This document shows, in pieces, positions 1 through 5,098 of a stretch of DNA of 5,098 nt (position 1 is its first letter; every line of letters starts with the position of its first letter). Made by a program: the position numbers and the translations under genes. Origin of the DNA: Enterovirga sp. GTDB lineage: Bacteria > Pseudomonadota > Alphaproteobacteria > Rhizobiales > Beijerinckiaceae. Below the pieces are notes generated by a model that saw only the letters and a program-made list of their open reading frames with translations, searched no databases and was not told the DNA's origin. The stretch lies in assembly GCA_028290385.1 (NCBI GenBank), contig JAQGJZ010000197.1:1-5098 (forward strand), written 5' to 3'.

Positions 1-1217
1 GCCGTGCCGGCGAGGGCCGCCTCGAGCGCGGCGCGCTCGGGCGCCGAGACCAGGTCGAGCACGGAGGCCGAGCTGGCGCCGCCGGAGCCGACCTGGGTGC
101 CGAACAGCTTGAGGAAGGACGGGTTCGAGCCCACGATCCTGAAATCGCCGTCCAGCGTCGCGATGGCGAGCGGGGAGGAGTTGAAGAAGCGTGCGAAGCG
201 CACCTCGGCCGCGCGCTGCCCGTCCTCGAGCTCCGCCCCGGGCGAGCGGTTGAGCACCAGCGTGCGGGACGGCCCGACCTTGCCGTCCGGCCCGAAGGCG
301 ACCCGGTGATAGAGGCGGACCGGCAGGGAGCCGCCCTGGCGGCGGCGCAGGTCCAGATCGAGGGTCTCGGTGCGCGACTCGCCCGGCGCGCCGGAGGCCG
401 AGATCAGCATCGCGACAACCGCGTCCGGCATGATGTCCGGCAGCTTCAGCCCGCCCGAACCGACCTTGGCGAGGTCGTAGCCCAGCCACTCGGCCAGGGT
501 CGCGTTCATGTAGGCGATGGAGCCGGAGCGGTCCGTCGACAGGAACCCGGCCGGCGCGTGGTCGAGATAATCGATCGCGTGCTGCAGCTCCTGGAACACG
601 CTTTCGTGCCGCTCGCGGTCCTGGGTGACGTCGCTGATGGTCCAGAGCGTCGCGGCCCGGCTGCCGGCGCGGGCGACCGGCCGCACCCGCAGGCGGTACC
701 AGCCGAACTCACGGCCGCCGCCGAGCGCCGGGCTGAGCCGCAGCTCCTCGGCCGAGGGGCGCCCCTCGCGCGCCGCCTGGGCCAGGCGATACACGGCCTC
801 CGAGATTTCCGGACCACCCGTGAACAGGCGCTCGACCGGCTTCGGCTCGGCGCCCTTCTCGGCGCCCGAGAAGCGCAGGTACCGCTCGTTCGCGTAGATG
901 ATGCGGCCGGAATCCTCGACAACCAGGAGCCCGTCGGCGGCCGTGTCGGCCACGATCTTCGTGAGGTCGTTGCGCGTGCCGGCCCCGGCAAAGCGCACGG
1001 CCCCGATCGCGATCGCGAACACAAAGAACACGCCGATCATGGCGAGCACGGCCAGAAGGCCGAGGATCATCGGCTGGGCCTGCTCGTTGGACACGAAGCT
1101 GAGGCCCGCGAAGGCGGCGACGAAGACCCCGCCCAGCGCGAGCAGAAGCCCGACATAGCCGGGGCGCTCGGAGCGATCGATCGCCGATCCGTTGGTGACT
1201 TGCGTGGACTCGGCCAT
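1..1217 (-). CDS. cckA: Probable sensor histidine kinase CckA, N-terminal part (3' end outside window)
   Basis: An open frame of 405 codons runs from ATG at 1217 off the left edge without a stop. Two hydrophobic segments lie near residues 20-43 and 48-77 with only a few residues between them, a membrane anchor with almost no periplasmic domain. Three PAS-like modules follow: about 86-200 (ADGLLVVEDSGRIIYANE), 212-325 (APAGFLSTDRSGSIAYMN) and 340 onward (SSPLAIATLDGDFRIVGSN). The histidine kinase core and receiver expected of a hybrid kinase would lie beyond the window, so catalytic residues cannot be checked. In alphaproteobacteria CckA passes phosphate through ChpT to CtrA. The call rests on the two-helix anchor plus PAS layout, on the position behind flhB, and on a CtrA box upstream of the operon. 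Another PAS hybrid kinase remains possible. The start lies 32 bp after the flhB stop and has only a weak, distant purine stretch (CGAGAG), so expression probably relies on read-through from flhB. Confidence 0.75.
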   Translation of the reverse strand, partial: MAESTQVTNGSAIDRSERPGYVGLLLALGGVFVAAFAGLSFVSNEQAQPMILGLLAVLAMIGVFFVFAIAIGAVRFAGAGTRNDLTKIVADTAADGLLVVEDSGRIIYANERYLRFSGAEKGAEPKPVERLFTGGPEISEAVYRLAQAAREGRPSAEELRLSPALGGGREFGWYRLRVRPVARAGSRAATLWTISDVTQDRERHESVFQELQHAIDYLDHAPAGFLSTDRSGSIAYMNATLAEWLGYDLAKVGSGGLKLPDIMPDAVVAMLISASGAPGESRTETLDLDLRRRQGGSLPVRLYHRVAFGPDGKVGPSRTLVLNRSPGAELEDGQRAAEVRFARFFNSSPLAIATLDGDFRIVGSNPSFLKLFGTQVGSGGASSASVLDLVSAPERAALEAALAGT

Positions 1218-1249
1218 GTCGTGCGGCGTCACTCTCGAACAAGACTTGG

Positions 1250-2317
1250 TTACGATGCGCGCCGCTTCAGCCGCAAGACGAAGCCGATCACCTCGGCCAC
1301 CGCCTTGTAGTGTTCGACAGGTATCTCGTCGTCGATCTCGACGGTGGCGTGCAGCGCGCGGGCGAGCGGCGGATTTTCGATGACGGGCACCTGATGCTCT
1401 TCGGCAACGCTTCGGATGCGCAGCGCGAGTTCATCGACGCCCTTGGCGACGCAGATCGGAGCCTGCTGGCCCGGCTCGTAGCGCAGCGCCACGGCATAGT
1501 GAGTCGGGTTGGCGATGACGACCGTGGCCTTCGGCACCTCGGTCATCATGCGCTTGCGCAGCCGCTGGGCGCGCAGCTGGCGCAGCTTCGCCTTGATCTC
1601 GGGATTGCCGTCCTGCTCCTTGAGCTCGTCCTTCAGCTCCTGCTTGGACATGCGCAGGCGCTTCATCCAGGAGAAGCGCGCCACGACATAATCGCCGATC
1701 GAGAGCGCGGCATAGACTGCCAGGATGATGGCGAGCATGCGCAGCGCGATGTCCATCATGACCGTGACGAGGCCCAGCGTGTCGAGCGTGACCATCGCCT
1801 CGACGCGGTCGTGCTCGCGCCACAGGGCCAGGGTCGCGACCGCGCCCACGATGACGATCTTGAGCAGGCCCTTGCCGAAGCGCCCCAGCGCCTGCAGGCC
1901 GAAGATGCGCTTGATGCCGGCGCCCGGCGACAGCCGGTTGAACTTCGGCGCCAGCGGCTCGGTCGTCCACACGAAGCGATGCTGCAGCAGCCCGGCCGCG
2001 AGCGCGGCCACAACCAGAAACCCGATCGGCACGGCGACCGCCTGGAGGCCGATCAGCAGGGCCCGCCGGCCGGCCTCCATCATGGCGAAGGGGTCGTCCG
2101 GCACGAGATGGGCGTTGCCGAGGTAGTGGCGCAGGTCGAGCGTGAGGTTGCGGCCGGCCCAGCCGCCCGCGGTCATGAAGGCCAGGGTCATGGCCCCGAG
2201 CGCCAGAAAGGTGGAGACCTCCTGGCTCTTGGCGACATCGCCGCGCTTGATCGCGTCGTCCAGACGCTTCTGTGTCGGCTCTTCTGTCCGGTCCTCTCTG
2301 TCGGCCCCCTCCGCCAT
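1250..2317 (-). CDS. flhB: Flagellar export switch protein FlhB
   Basis: The product has 355 residues, normal for FlhB. FlhB is the inner-membrane component of the flagellar type III export gate that switches substrate class from rod/hook to filament. The N-terminus carries the family signature TEEPTQKRLDDAIKRGDVAKS (residues 11-31). About four hydrophobic segments lie near 36-55, 88-112, 150-166 and 185-207. A charged linker (about 215-260) leads to the cytoplasmic domain with the autocleavage motif NPTH at 270-273, where the family is cut between Asn and Pro. Further family features follow, including the YEPGQQAPICVAKGVDELA stretch and the IPVEHYKAVAEVIGFV end. The ATG overlaps the fliR stop by one base (TGATG) and has no evident Shine-Dalgarno sequence, so translation is probably coupled to fliR. 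The TAA stop lies 32 bp before the cckA start. Nothing suggests damage. Confidence 0.97.
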   Translation of the reverse strand: MAEGADREDRTEEPTQKRLDDAIKRGDVAKSQEVSTFLALGAMTLAFMTAGGWAGRNLTLDLRHYLGNAHLVPDDPFAMMEAGRRALLIGLQAVAVPIGFLVVAALAAGLLQHRFVWTTEPLAPKFNRLSPGAGIKRIFGLQALGRFGKGLLKIVIVGAVATLALWREHDRVEAMVTLDTLGLVTVMMDIALRMLAIILAVYAALSIGDYVVARFSWMKRLRMSKQELKDELKEQDGNPEIKAKLRQLRAQRLRKRMMTEVPKATVVIANPTHYAVALRYEPGQQAPICVAKGVDELALRIRSVAEEHQVPVIENPPLARALHATVEIDDEIPVEHYKAVAEVIGFVLRLKRRAS

Positions 2318-3075
2318 CAGCCGAAGCCCAGCTGATTGAGGAAGTCGCCGAGCTGCCCGAGATAGACGCTCATCATCATCCCGAGCGCGGCCATGAGCAC
2401 GATCACGCCGATCAGGATGGTGAGCGGCAGGGCCAGGAAGAAGACCTGCATCTGCGGCATCAGCCGGGACAGGATGCCGAGCCCCAGATTGAACAGGAAC
2501 GCGAAGGCGATAAAGGGCGCCGAGATCTGGACGGCCAGCTTGAAGGCGCGCCCGACCGCCCCGATGGCGAGCCGCGCCGCGTCCCCGGTATCGGGCATGC
2601 TGGCGGGCGGCAGGAGCTCGTAGCTGTTGCCGATCGCCGCGATCGCGACGTGGTGCAGGTCCGTCGCGAAGACCAGCGTCACCCCGAGAAGCGTCAGGAA
2701 ATTGCCGATGGCCGCCTCTTGGCCGCCGCCCTGGGTCGGGTCGATGGTCATGGCGAAGGACAGGCCGAGCTCCTGGGCGACGATGTTGCCGGCGGTCTGC
2801 AGGGCGGCCACCACCATCCGGGTCGCGAGCCCCAGCGTGAGCCCGACCGCCACCTCGCCGATCAGCGTCCCGATCACGGCGGCCGGGGCCGTCGCGGCCG
2901 GAAACAAGCCGCGCACCAGGGGCAGAAGGATCAAGGTCAGCAAAAACGCGAACGACAGCCGGAGCCGCCCGGGAATGAGGCGCTCGCCGGTGCCCGGAAG
3001 AAGCATCACCAGCGTGCCAACCCGCGCAAAGGTCAGCATGAACAGCGTGGCGAGTTCCGGAAGCGCGAAGGTCAT
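2317..3075 (-). CDS. fliR: Flagellar export gate protein FliR
   Basis: The product has 252 residues, the usual FliR size. It is a hydrophobic multi-spanning protein of the export gate, which it forms with FliP and FliQ inside the MS ring. Family landmarks are the N-terminal LFMLTFARVGTLVMLLP (11-27), ERLIPGRLRL (31-40), GEVAVGLTLGLATRM (73-87), QELGLSFAMTIDP (101-113), the DLHHV segment (139-143) and the C-terminal RLMPQMQVFFLALPLTI (204-220). The ATG at 3075 is the only normal start codon close upstream of the conserved N-terminus. The 43 bp between the fliQ stop and this ATG contain no recognisable Shine-Dalgarno sequence, unlike the directly overlapping neighbours. The TGA stop shares its A with the flhB ATG. 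Confidence 0.97.
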   Translation of the reverse strand: MTFALPELATLFMLTFARVGTLVMLLPGTGERLIPGRLRLSFAFLLTLILLPLVRGLFPAATAPAAVIGTLIGEVAVGLTLGLATRMVVAALQTAGNIVAQELGLSFAMTIDPTQGGGQEAAIGNFLTLLGVTLVFATDLHHVAIAAIGNSYELLPPASMPDTGDAARLAIGAVGRAFKLAVQISAPFIAFAFLFNLGLGILSRLMPQMQVFFLALPLTILIGVIVLMAALGMMMSVYLGQLGDFLNQLGFG

Positions 3076-3118
3076 GTCTGGGCGGCCGCCGCGCAGGAGT
3101 GGCGCAAGCCCGCCGGCC

Positions 3119-3385
3119 TCACCCGCCGGACGCGATGCGCAACGCGATTCGGCCCATATACGATGCCATCGCGTCGGCCATGAAGGGCAGCGCGAGCAGC
3201 AGGGCGCCGAACACGGCTACGATCTTGGGGACGTAGACGAGGGTCTGCTCCTGGATCTGCGTCAGCGCCTGGATCAGCGAGATCACGAGGCCCACGGCGA
3301 GCGCGACCAGCATCAGGGGCGCGCTGACCTTGAGAAAGGTCCCGATCCCGTCCCGGGCGATGTCGAGAATGGCGGCACCGGTCAT
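3119..3385 (-). CDS. fliQ: Flagellar export gate protein FliQ
   Basis: The product has 88 residues, the standard FliQ length. FliQ is a small two-helix subunit of the FliPQR export gate in the inner membrane. Hydrophobic segments lie near residues 18-38 and 52-72. The loop between them has the highly conserved FliQ pattern QALTQIQEQTLVYVPK (39-54). The ATG overlaps the fliE TGA by one base (TGATG), so it is probably translated by coupling; no strong ribosome binding site is seen. It lies between fliE and fliR in the order common in alphaproteobacteria. fliP, the third gate gene, is not in this window. Confidence 0.97.
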   Translation of the reverse strand: MTGAAILDIARDGIGTFLKVSAPLMLVALAVGLVISLIQALTQIQEQTLVYVPKIVAVFGALLLALPFMADAMASYMGRIALRIASGG

Positions 3386-3705
3386 CAGATCGGCATCCGC
3401 ATGATTTCTTCGTAGGCGGAGATCACCCTGTCGCGCACGGCGACCAGCGTCTGGAGGGCGGTCTCGCTTTCCGCGACCGCCGTGACCACGTCTACGAGGT
3501 CGGCCTTACCGCCGGCAGCCGCCATGGCCTGCCCCTCGGCCTTGCGGCCGGATTCGGCAACGCTGCCGACCGCGCGCTCCAGCATGGCCGAGAAATCGCC
3601 GCCGACGGCGCCGGTGACGCCGCCCGCGAGGCCGCCGGCCTGCCCGCCGGTGGAAACAAGCCGCTGGGTCGCCGCATAGGCCCCCGCGCCCGATGTGATC
3701 GCCAT
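3385..3705 (-). CDS. fliE: Flagellar hook-basal body protein FliE
   Basis: The product has 106 residues, normal for FliE. FliE is a small periplasmic protein that joins the MS ring (FliF) to the rod and is exported by the flagellar apparatus. The first 35 residues are rich in Gly and Ala and poorly conserved. The family core begins at GGDFSAMLERAV (35-46) and continues into the C-terminal helical part, ADLVDVVTAVAESETALQTL (68-87) and VRDRVISAYEEIMRMPI (90-106), which is the diagnostic part. There is no cleavable signal peptide, as expected for a type III export substrate. A GAGG ribosome binding site at 3716-3719 lies ten bases before the ATG. The gene starts 16 bp after the flgC stop and overlaps the fliQ start by one base. 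Confidence 0.95.
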   Translation of the reverse strand: MAITSGAGAYAATQRLVSTGGQAGGLAGGVTGAVGGDFSAMLERAVGSVAESGRKAEGQAMAAAGGKADLVDVVTAVAESETALQTLVAVRDRVISAYEEIMRMPI

Positions 3706-3715
3706 GTCTCGCTAG

Positions 3716-3719
3716 CCTC
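3716..3719 (-). promoter_or_regulatory. Ribosome binding site for fliE
   Basis: GAGG on the minus strand lies in the 16-bp flgC-fliE gap, ten bases from the fliE ATG at 3705. It supports this start and suggests fliE is initiated independently of flgC. The match is short. Confidence 0.55.
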
Positions 3720-3721
3720 GT

Positions 3722-4132
3722 TCAGGCGCGCAGGATCTCGAGCGTACGCGAGATCATGCGGCGGGTTGCGGTGACGATGTTCAGGTTGGCCTCGTAGCTG
3801 CGCTGGGCCTCGCGCATGTCCGTCGTCTCCACGAGCGTGTTGACGTTGGGCAGCTTCACCTGCCCGGTCGCATCCGCGGCCGGGTTCGTCGGATCGTATT
3901 TGGTGCGAAAGGCGCTCGGGTCGCGCGCCACCCGCCCGAGCGTCACGACACTTGCGCCGAGTTCGGGGTCGACCTGCGGCGAGAAGGTCGGAATCTTACG
4001 CCGGTAGGGGTCGGCGCCCGGCTTGTCCCCAGTCGAATCCGCATTGGCGACGTTTTCGGCGATCACGCGCATGCGGCCGGACTGGGCCCGAAGCCCTGAA
4101 GCGGCAATCCCGATCGAGCGAAGCAGATCCAT
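3722..4132 (-). CDS. flgC: Flagellar basal-body rod protein FlgC
   Basis: The product has 136 residues, normal for FlgC, a proximal rod subunit exported without a signal peptide. The N-terminal rod-family helix includes SGLRAQSGRMRVIAENVANADSTG (12-35); ENVANADSTG is the FlgC form of the rod signature. The middle carries DPTNPAADATGQVKLPNVNT (80-99). The C-terminal helix TTDMREAQRSYEANLNIVTATRRMISRTLEIL (103-134) packs against the N-terminal helix in rod proteins. The ATG follows the flgB TGA after two bases and is preceded by GGAG at 4142-4145, inside the end of flgB. Confidence 0.97.
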   Translation of the reverse strand: MDLLRSIGIAASGLRAQSGRMRVIAENVANADSTGDKPGADPYRRKIPTFSPQVDPELGASVVTLGRVARDPSAFRTKYDPTNPAADATGQVKLPNVNTLVETTDMREAQRSYEANLNIVTATRRMISRTLEILRA

Positions 4133-4134
4133 GG

Positions 4135-4527
4135 TCAGGCGCTCCGTCCGCCGACGGCCGTGCGCAGCATCGAGAGGCTCTTCTGGTAGAGCGACGTCGC
4201 GAGCTGGTAGTCCGATTGGTTAGCGGCGACCTTGAGCATCTCGTCCTCCAGGTTCACCGAATTGCCGGAGGGCCGCGTCTCGAACCCGCCGCGCGTCTTC
4301 TCGGCCTCGGGCCGGGCTTGCGAAAAGCCGATGTGGAGCGGGCTCGTCCGGTCGAGCGCCAGCGCGCCCCCGAGCGACCCGGCGAAGCCCGGCTCCTTCA
4401 AATCCATCGGCTTGAAGCCCGGGGTGTCGGCATTGGCGACGTTTTCCGCGAGCAGCTTCTGCCGGGCCTGATGCCAGTGCAGCTTGCTCTTCAACATCGA
4501 AACGAGAGGCAGGTCGGTGATCGCCAT
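4135..4527 (-). CDS. flgB: Flagellar basal-body rod protein FlgB
   Basis: The product has 130 residues, normal for FlgB, a proximal rod subunit, and it is the first gene of the leftward operon. Family landmarks are LVSMLKSKLHWHQARQKLLA (8-27), the rod signature ENVANADTPGFKPMDL (28-43), the FlgB motif RPSGNSVNLEDEM (85-97) and the C-terminal ANQSDYQLATSLYQKSLSML (102-121). The ATG at 4527 matches the expected FlgB N-terminus. No Shine-Dalgarno sequence is visible in the bases just before it. The CtrA-type site begins about 40 bp upstream, so any promoter there would leave a very short leader. Confidence 0.97.
   Translation of the reverse strand: MAITDLPLVSMLKSKLHWHQARQKLLAENVANADTPGFKPMDLKEPGFAGSLGGALALDRTSPLHIGFSQARPEAEKTRGGFETRPSGNSVNLEDEMLKVAANQSDYQLATSLYQKSLSMLRTAVGGRSA
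4142..4145 (-). promoter_or_regulatory. Ribosome binding site for flgC
   Basis: GGAG on the minus strand lies nine bases before the flgC ATG and inside the last codons of flgB. It is among the clearest Shine-Dalgarno sequences of the operon. Confidence 0.65.
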
Positions 4528-4566
4528 GGAACCGGTCAGGCCAACTGGGCACGTTTTGCCGGTGGT

Positions 4567-4585
4567 ATGGTTAATCTCCCGTTAA
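4567..4585 (-). promoter_or_regulatory. CtrA binding site, full TTAA-N7-TTAA box, upstream of flgB
   Basis: On the minus strand the sequence reads TTAACGGGAGATTAACCAT. It contains both half-sites of the CtrA consensus TTAA-N7-TTAA with exact seven-base spacing. The flgB-proximal half continues as TTAACCAT, the extended half-site known from Caulobacter. These two TTAA words are the only ones I found in the 5.1-kb GC-rich window, so chance is a poor explanation. The site ends 39 bp before the flgB ATG, which suits a CtrA site overlapping the -35 region of a promoter. No good -10 was found at the expected distance, so the transcription start is not placed. Because TTAA is self-complementary, CtrA bound here could also affect the divergent fliO promoter. 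That CtrA binds and activates here is inference from the motif and from known CtrA control of flagellar genes. Confidence 0.85.
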
Positions 4586-4649
4586 GCCCCTGAAGGAACT
4601 TGTAGTGTTCCGGCCGTGCGGATCTCCTGCCGCCGTTCGGAACTGTCCC

Positions 4650-4670
4650 GGTTCGTGACGGGTTCGGGAC
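4650..4670 (+). repeat. Two-copy 10-bp direct repeat with 11-bp period
   Basis: GGTTCGTGAC at 4650-4659 is followed after one base by GGTTCGGGAC at 4661-4670, a single mismatch. A weaker third copy, CGTTCGGAAC, lies at 4634-4643 and contains the small palindrome GTTC-G-GAAC. The 11-bp step puts the two main copies on the same face of the helix, as expected for a protein binding site. They sit between the CtrA box and the fliO -10 candidate. No known regulator is assigned. Confidence 0.45.
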
Positions 4671-4686
4671 ATGGCGGGATCGACGT

Positions 4687-4694
4687 GTTAGATC
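4687..4694 (+). promoter_or_regulatory. Possible -10 element for fliO
   Basis: GTTAGATC matches seven of eight positions of the Caulobacter housekeeping -10 pattern GCTANAWC. It would give a leader of roughly 80 bases before the fliO TTG. No convincing -35 lies at the right distance upstream, so this is only a candidate. The phased direct repeat just upstream could bind an activator that compensates. Confidence 0.25.
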
Positions 4695-4721
4695 GAGCCA
4701 CCATCGTACCATCCCGGGCCT

Positions 4722-4758
4722 TGCGGCACGGGGTGGCCGCATGGGACGGAACGCCGTC
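4722..4758 (+). other. Two small adjacent hairpins in the fliO leader
   Basis: TGCGGC (4722-4727) can pair with GCCGCA (4736-4741) across an eight-base loop. GACGG (4745-4749) can pair with CCGTC (4754-4758) across the four-base loop AACG. The second ends five bases before the GGAGAG ribosome binding site. Neither is followed by a T-run, so they are not intrinsic terminators. Short GC stems arise easily in DNA this rich in GC, so function is uncertain. Confidence 0.3.
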
Positions 4759-4763
4759 GCATC

Positions 4764-4769
4764 GGAGAG
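4764..4769 (+). promoter_or_regulatory. Ribosome binding site fixing the fliO TTG start
   Basis: GGAGAG lies nine bases before TTG at 4779. It is the main reason for choosing this start: no ATG, GTG or TTG occurs in frame between the upstream stop TAG (4689-4691) and this codon. Confidence 0.7.
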
Positions 4770-4778
4770 AGTCGCGTC

Positions 4779-5098
4779 TTGCCGTCAATACCGGGCATCG
4801 AGAATCTGTCGCCAGCGGTGAGGTACTTGATCGCGTTTGCGATCATTTTCATGCTGTTGGCGCTGTTCGCACTCGTGCTCAGGCGCTTGACGGGGGCAAA
4901 GCTGACCCTGGCGAACGACCGGGGCCGTGCCCGGCAGCCGCGGCTCGGAATCGTCGACGTCTACGACCTCGACCGCCATCGCCAGCTGATCCTGCTGCGG
5001 CGGGACAATGTCGAGCATCTTCTCCTGGTCGGCGGACCGAACGACTTGTTCATCGAGACCAACATCGTCCGGGTGCCCGGTGCACGCCTCCCGGCCAC
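4779..5098 (+). CDS. fliO: Flagellar biosynthesis protein FliO, N-terminal part (3' end outside window)
   Basis: An open frame of 106 codons runs off the right edge, divergent from flgB. One hydrophobic helix lies at about residues 14-36 (VRYLIAFAIIFMLLALFALVL), followed by two Arg residues and a linker. The compact cytoplasmic domain reads RLGIVDVYDLDRHRQLILLR (55-74), RRDNVEHLLLVGGPNDLFIE (74-93) and then TNIV. The pattern of a basic residue, then DNVEHLLLVGGP and a later IETNI is typical of alphaproteobacterial FliO. FliO is a single-span membrane protein that helps assemble the FliP-containing export gate core. The start is TTG with GGAGAG nine bases upstream. An in-frame GTG at 4818 is the next alternative, but it has a poor ribosome binding site and would cut into the start of the helix. 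Identity is inferred from topology, the conserved core and the flagellar setting. Confidence 0.85.
   Translation, partial: MPSIPGIENLSPAVRYLIAFAIIFMLLALFALVLRRLTGAKLTLANDRGRARQPRLGIVDVYDLDRHRQLILLRRDNVEHLLLVGGPNDLFIETNIVRVPGARLPA

Noticed and set aside
1218..1249. Possible promoter or terminator between flhB and cckA
   Set aside because: The 32 bp contain no stem-loop with a T-run, no TTAA half-site and no recognisable -35/-10 pair.
306..3183. Long plus-strand open frames (about 300-340 codons) opposite cckA, flhB and fliR
   Set aside because: They are mirror frames of GC-rich coding DNA. Their translations are Arg/Gly/Asp/His-rich with no family signature, and they lie fully antisense to well-recognised genes.
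4041..4446. 17-bp identical sequence GCATTGGCGACGTTTTC at 4041-4057 and 4430-4446
   Set aside because: It encodes the shared ENVANAD rod signature in flgC and flgB, both in the same frame. This is protein-family conservation, not a mobile or regulatory repeat.
4541..4560. Sigma-54-like sequence TGGGCACGTTTTGC on the plus strand
   Set aside because: It resembles TGGCAC-N5-TTGC, but the GG to GC spacing is 8 or 9 bases rather than the required 10. It also lies about 220 bp from fliO, and the same stretch is likely flgB leader.
4536..5018. Minus-strand open frames in the flgB-fliO intergenic region and opposite fliO
   Set aside because: No recognisable protein. They overlap the CtrA box region or lie antisense to fliO, and their composition is Arg/Pro/Gln-rich as in shadow frames.
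1..5098. CRISPR array, tRNA/rRNA gene, insertion sequence or undescribed defence system
   Set aside because: No repeat-spacer pattern, RNA gene, transposase or terminal repeats were seen. Apart from the flgB-fliO gap, the window is filled by conserved flagellar genes and the kinase gene.

Overview
The window is a flagellar gene cluster from a high-GC alphaproteobacterium. The flgB-flgC-fliE-fliQ-fliR-flhB order, a probable cckA sensor-kinase gene directly behind flhB, the form of the FliO protein and a textbook CtrA box all point to the alphaproteobacteria, probably Hyphomicrobiales (Rhizobiales). The genus cannot be fixed from this sequence.

Layout: seven genes run leftward (minus strand) as one tight unit. 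In transcription order they are flgB (4527-4135), flgC (4132-3722), fliE (3705-3385), fliQ (3385-3119), fliR (3075-2317), flhB (2317-1250) and a 5'-complete, 3'-truncated PAS-domain kinase gene that is probably cckA (1217 to the left edge). Spacings run from 1-bp TGATG overlaps (fliE/fliQ, fliR/flhB) to 43 bp, so a single polycistronic transcript is likely. A divergent gene on the plus strand, starting with TTG at 4779 and cut by the right edge, encodes a FliO-type export protein. The two genes cut by the window edges carry much of the regulatory interest.

The 251-bp divergent intergenic region (4528-4778) is the only sizeable non-coding stretch. It holds a perfect CtrA-type site, TTAA-N7-TTAA followed by CCAT on the flgB strand. 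Its two TTAA words are the only ones I found in the window. The region also has a helically phased direct repeat, a Caulobacter-like -10 candidate for fliO, and two small hairpins just ahead of the fliO ribosome binding site.

How it fits together: FlgB, FlgC and FliE build the proximal rod and its junction to the MS ring. FliQ, FliR, FlhB and FliO belong to the flagellar type III export apparatus. CckA is the kinase that in alphaproteobacteria feeds phosphate through ChpT to CtrA. If the CtrA box drives this operon, and if cckA is transcribed with it, the operon encodes the top kinase of the pathway that activates it. That would be a feedback loop joining cell-cycle control to flagellum assembly. 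The linkage is visible in the sequence; the loop is inference.
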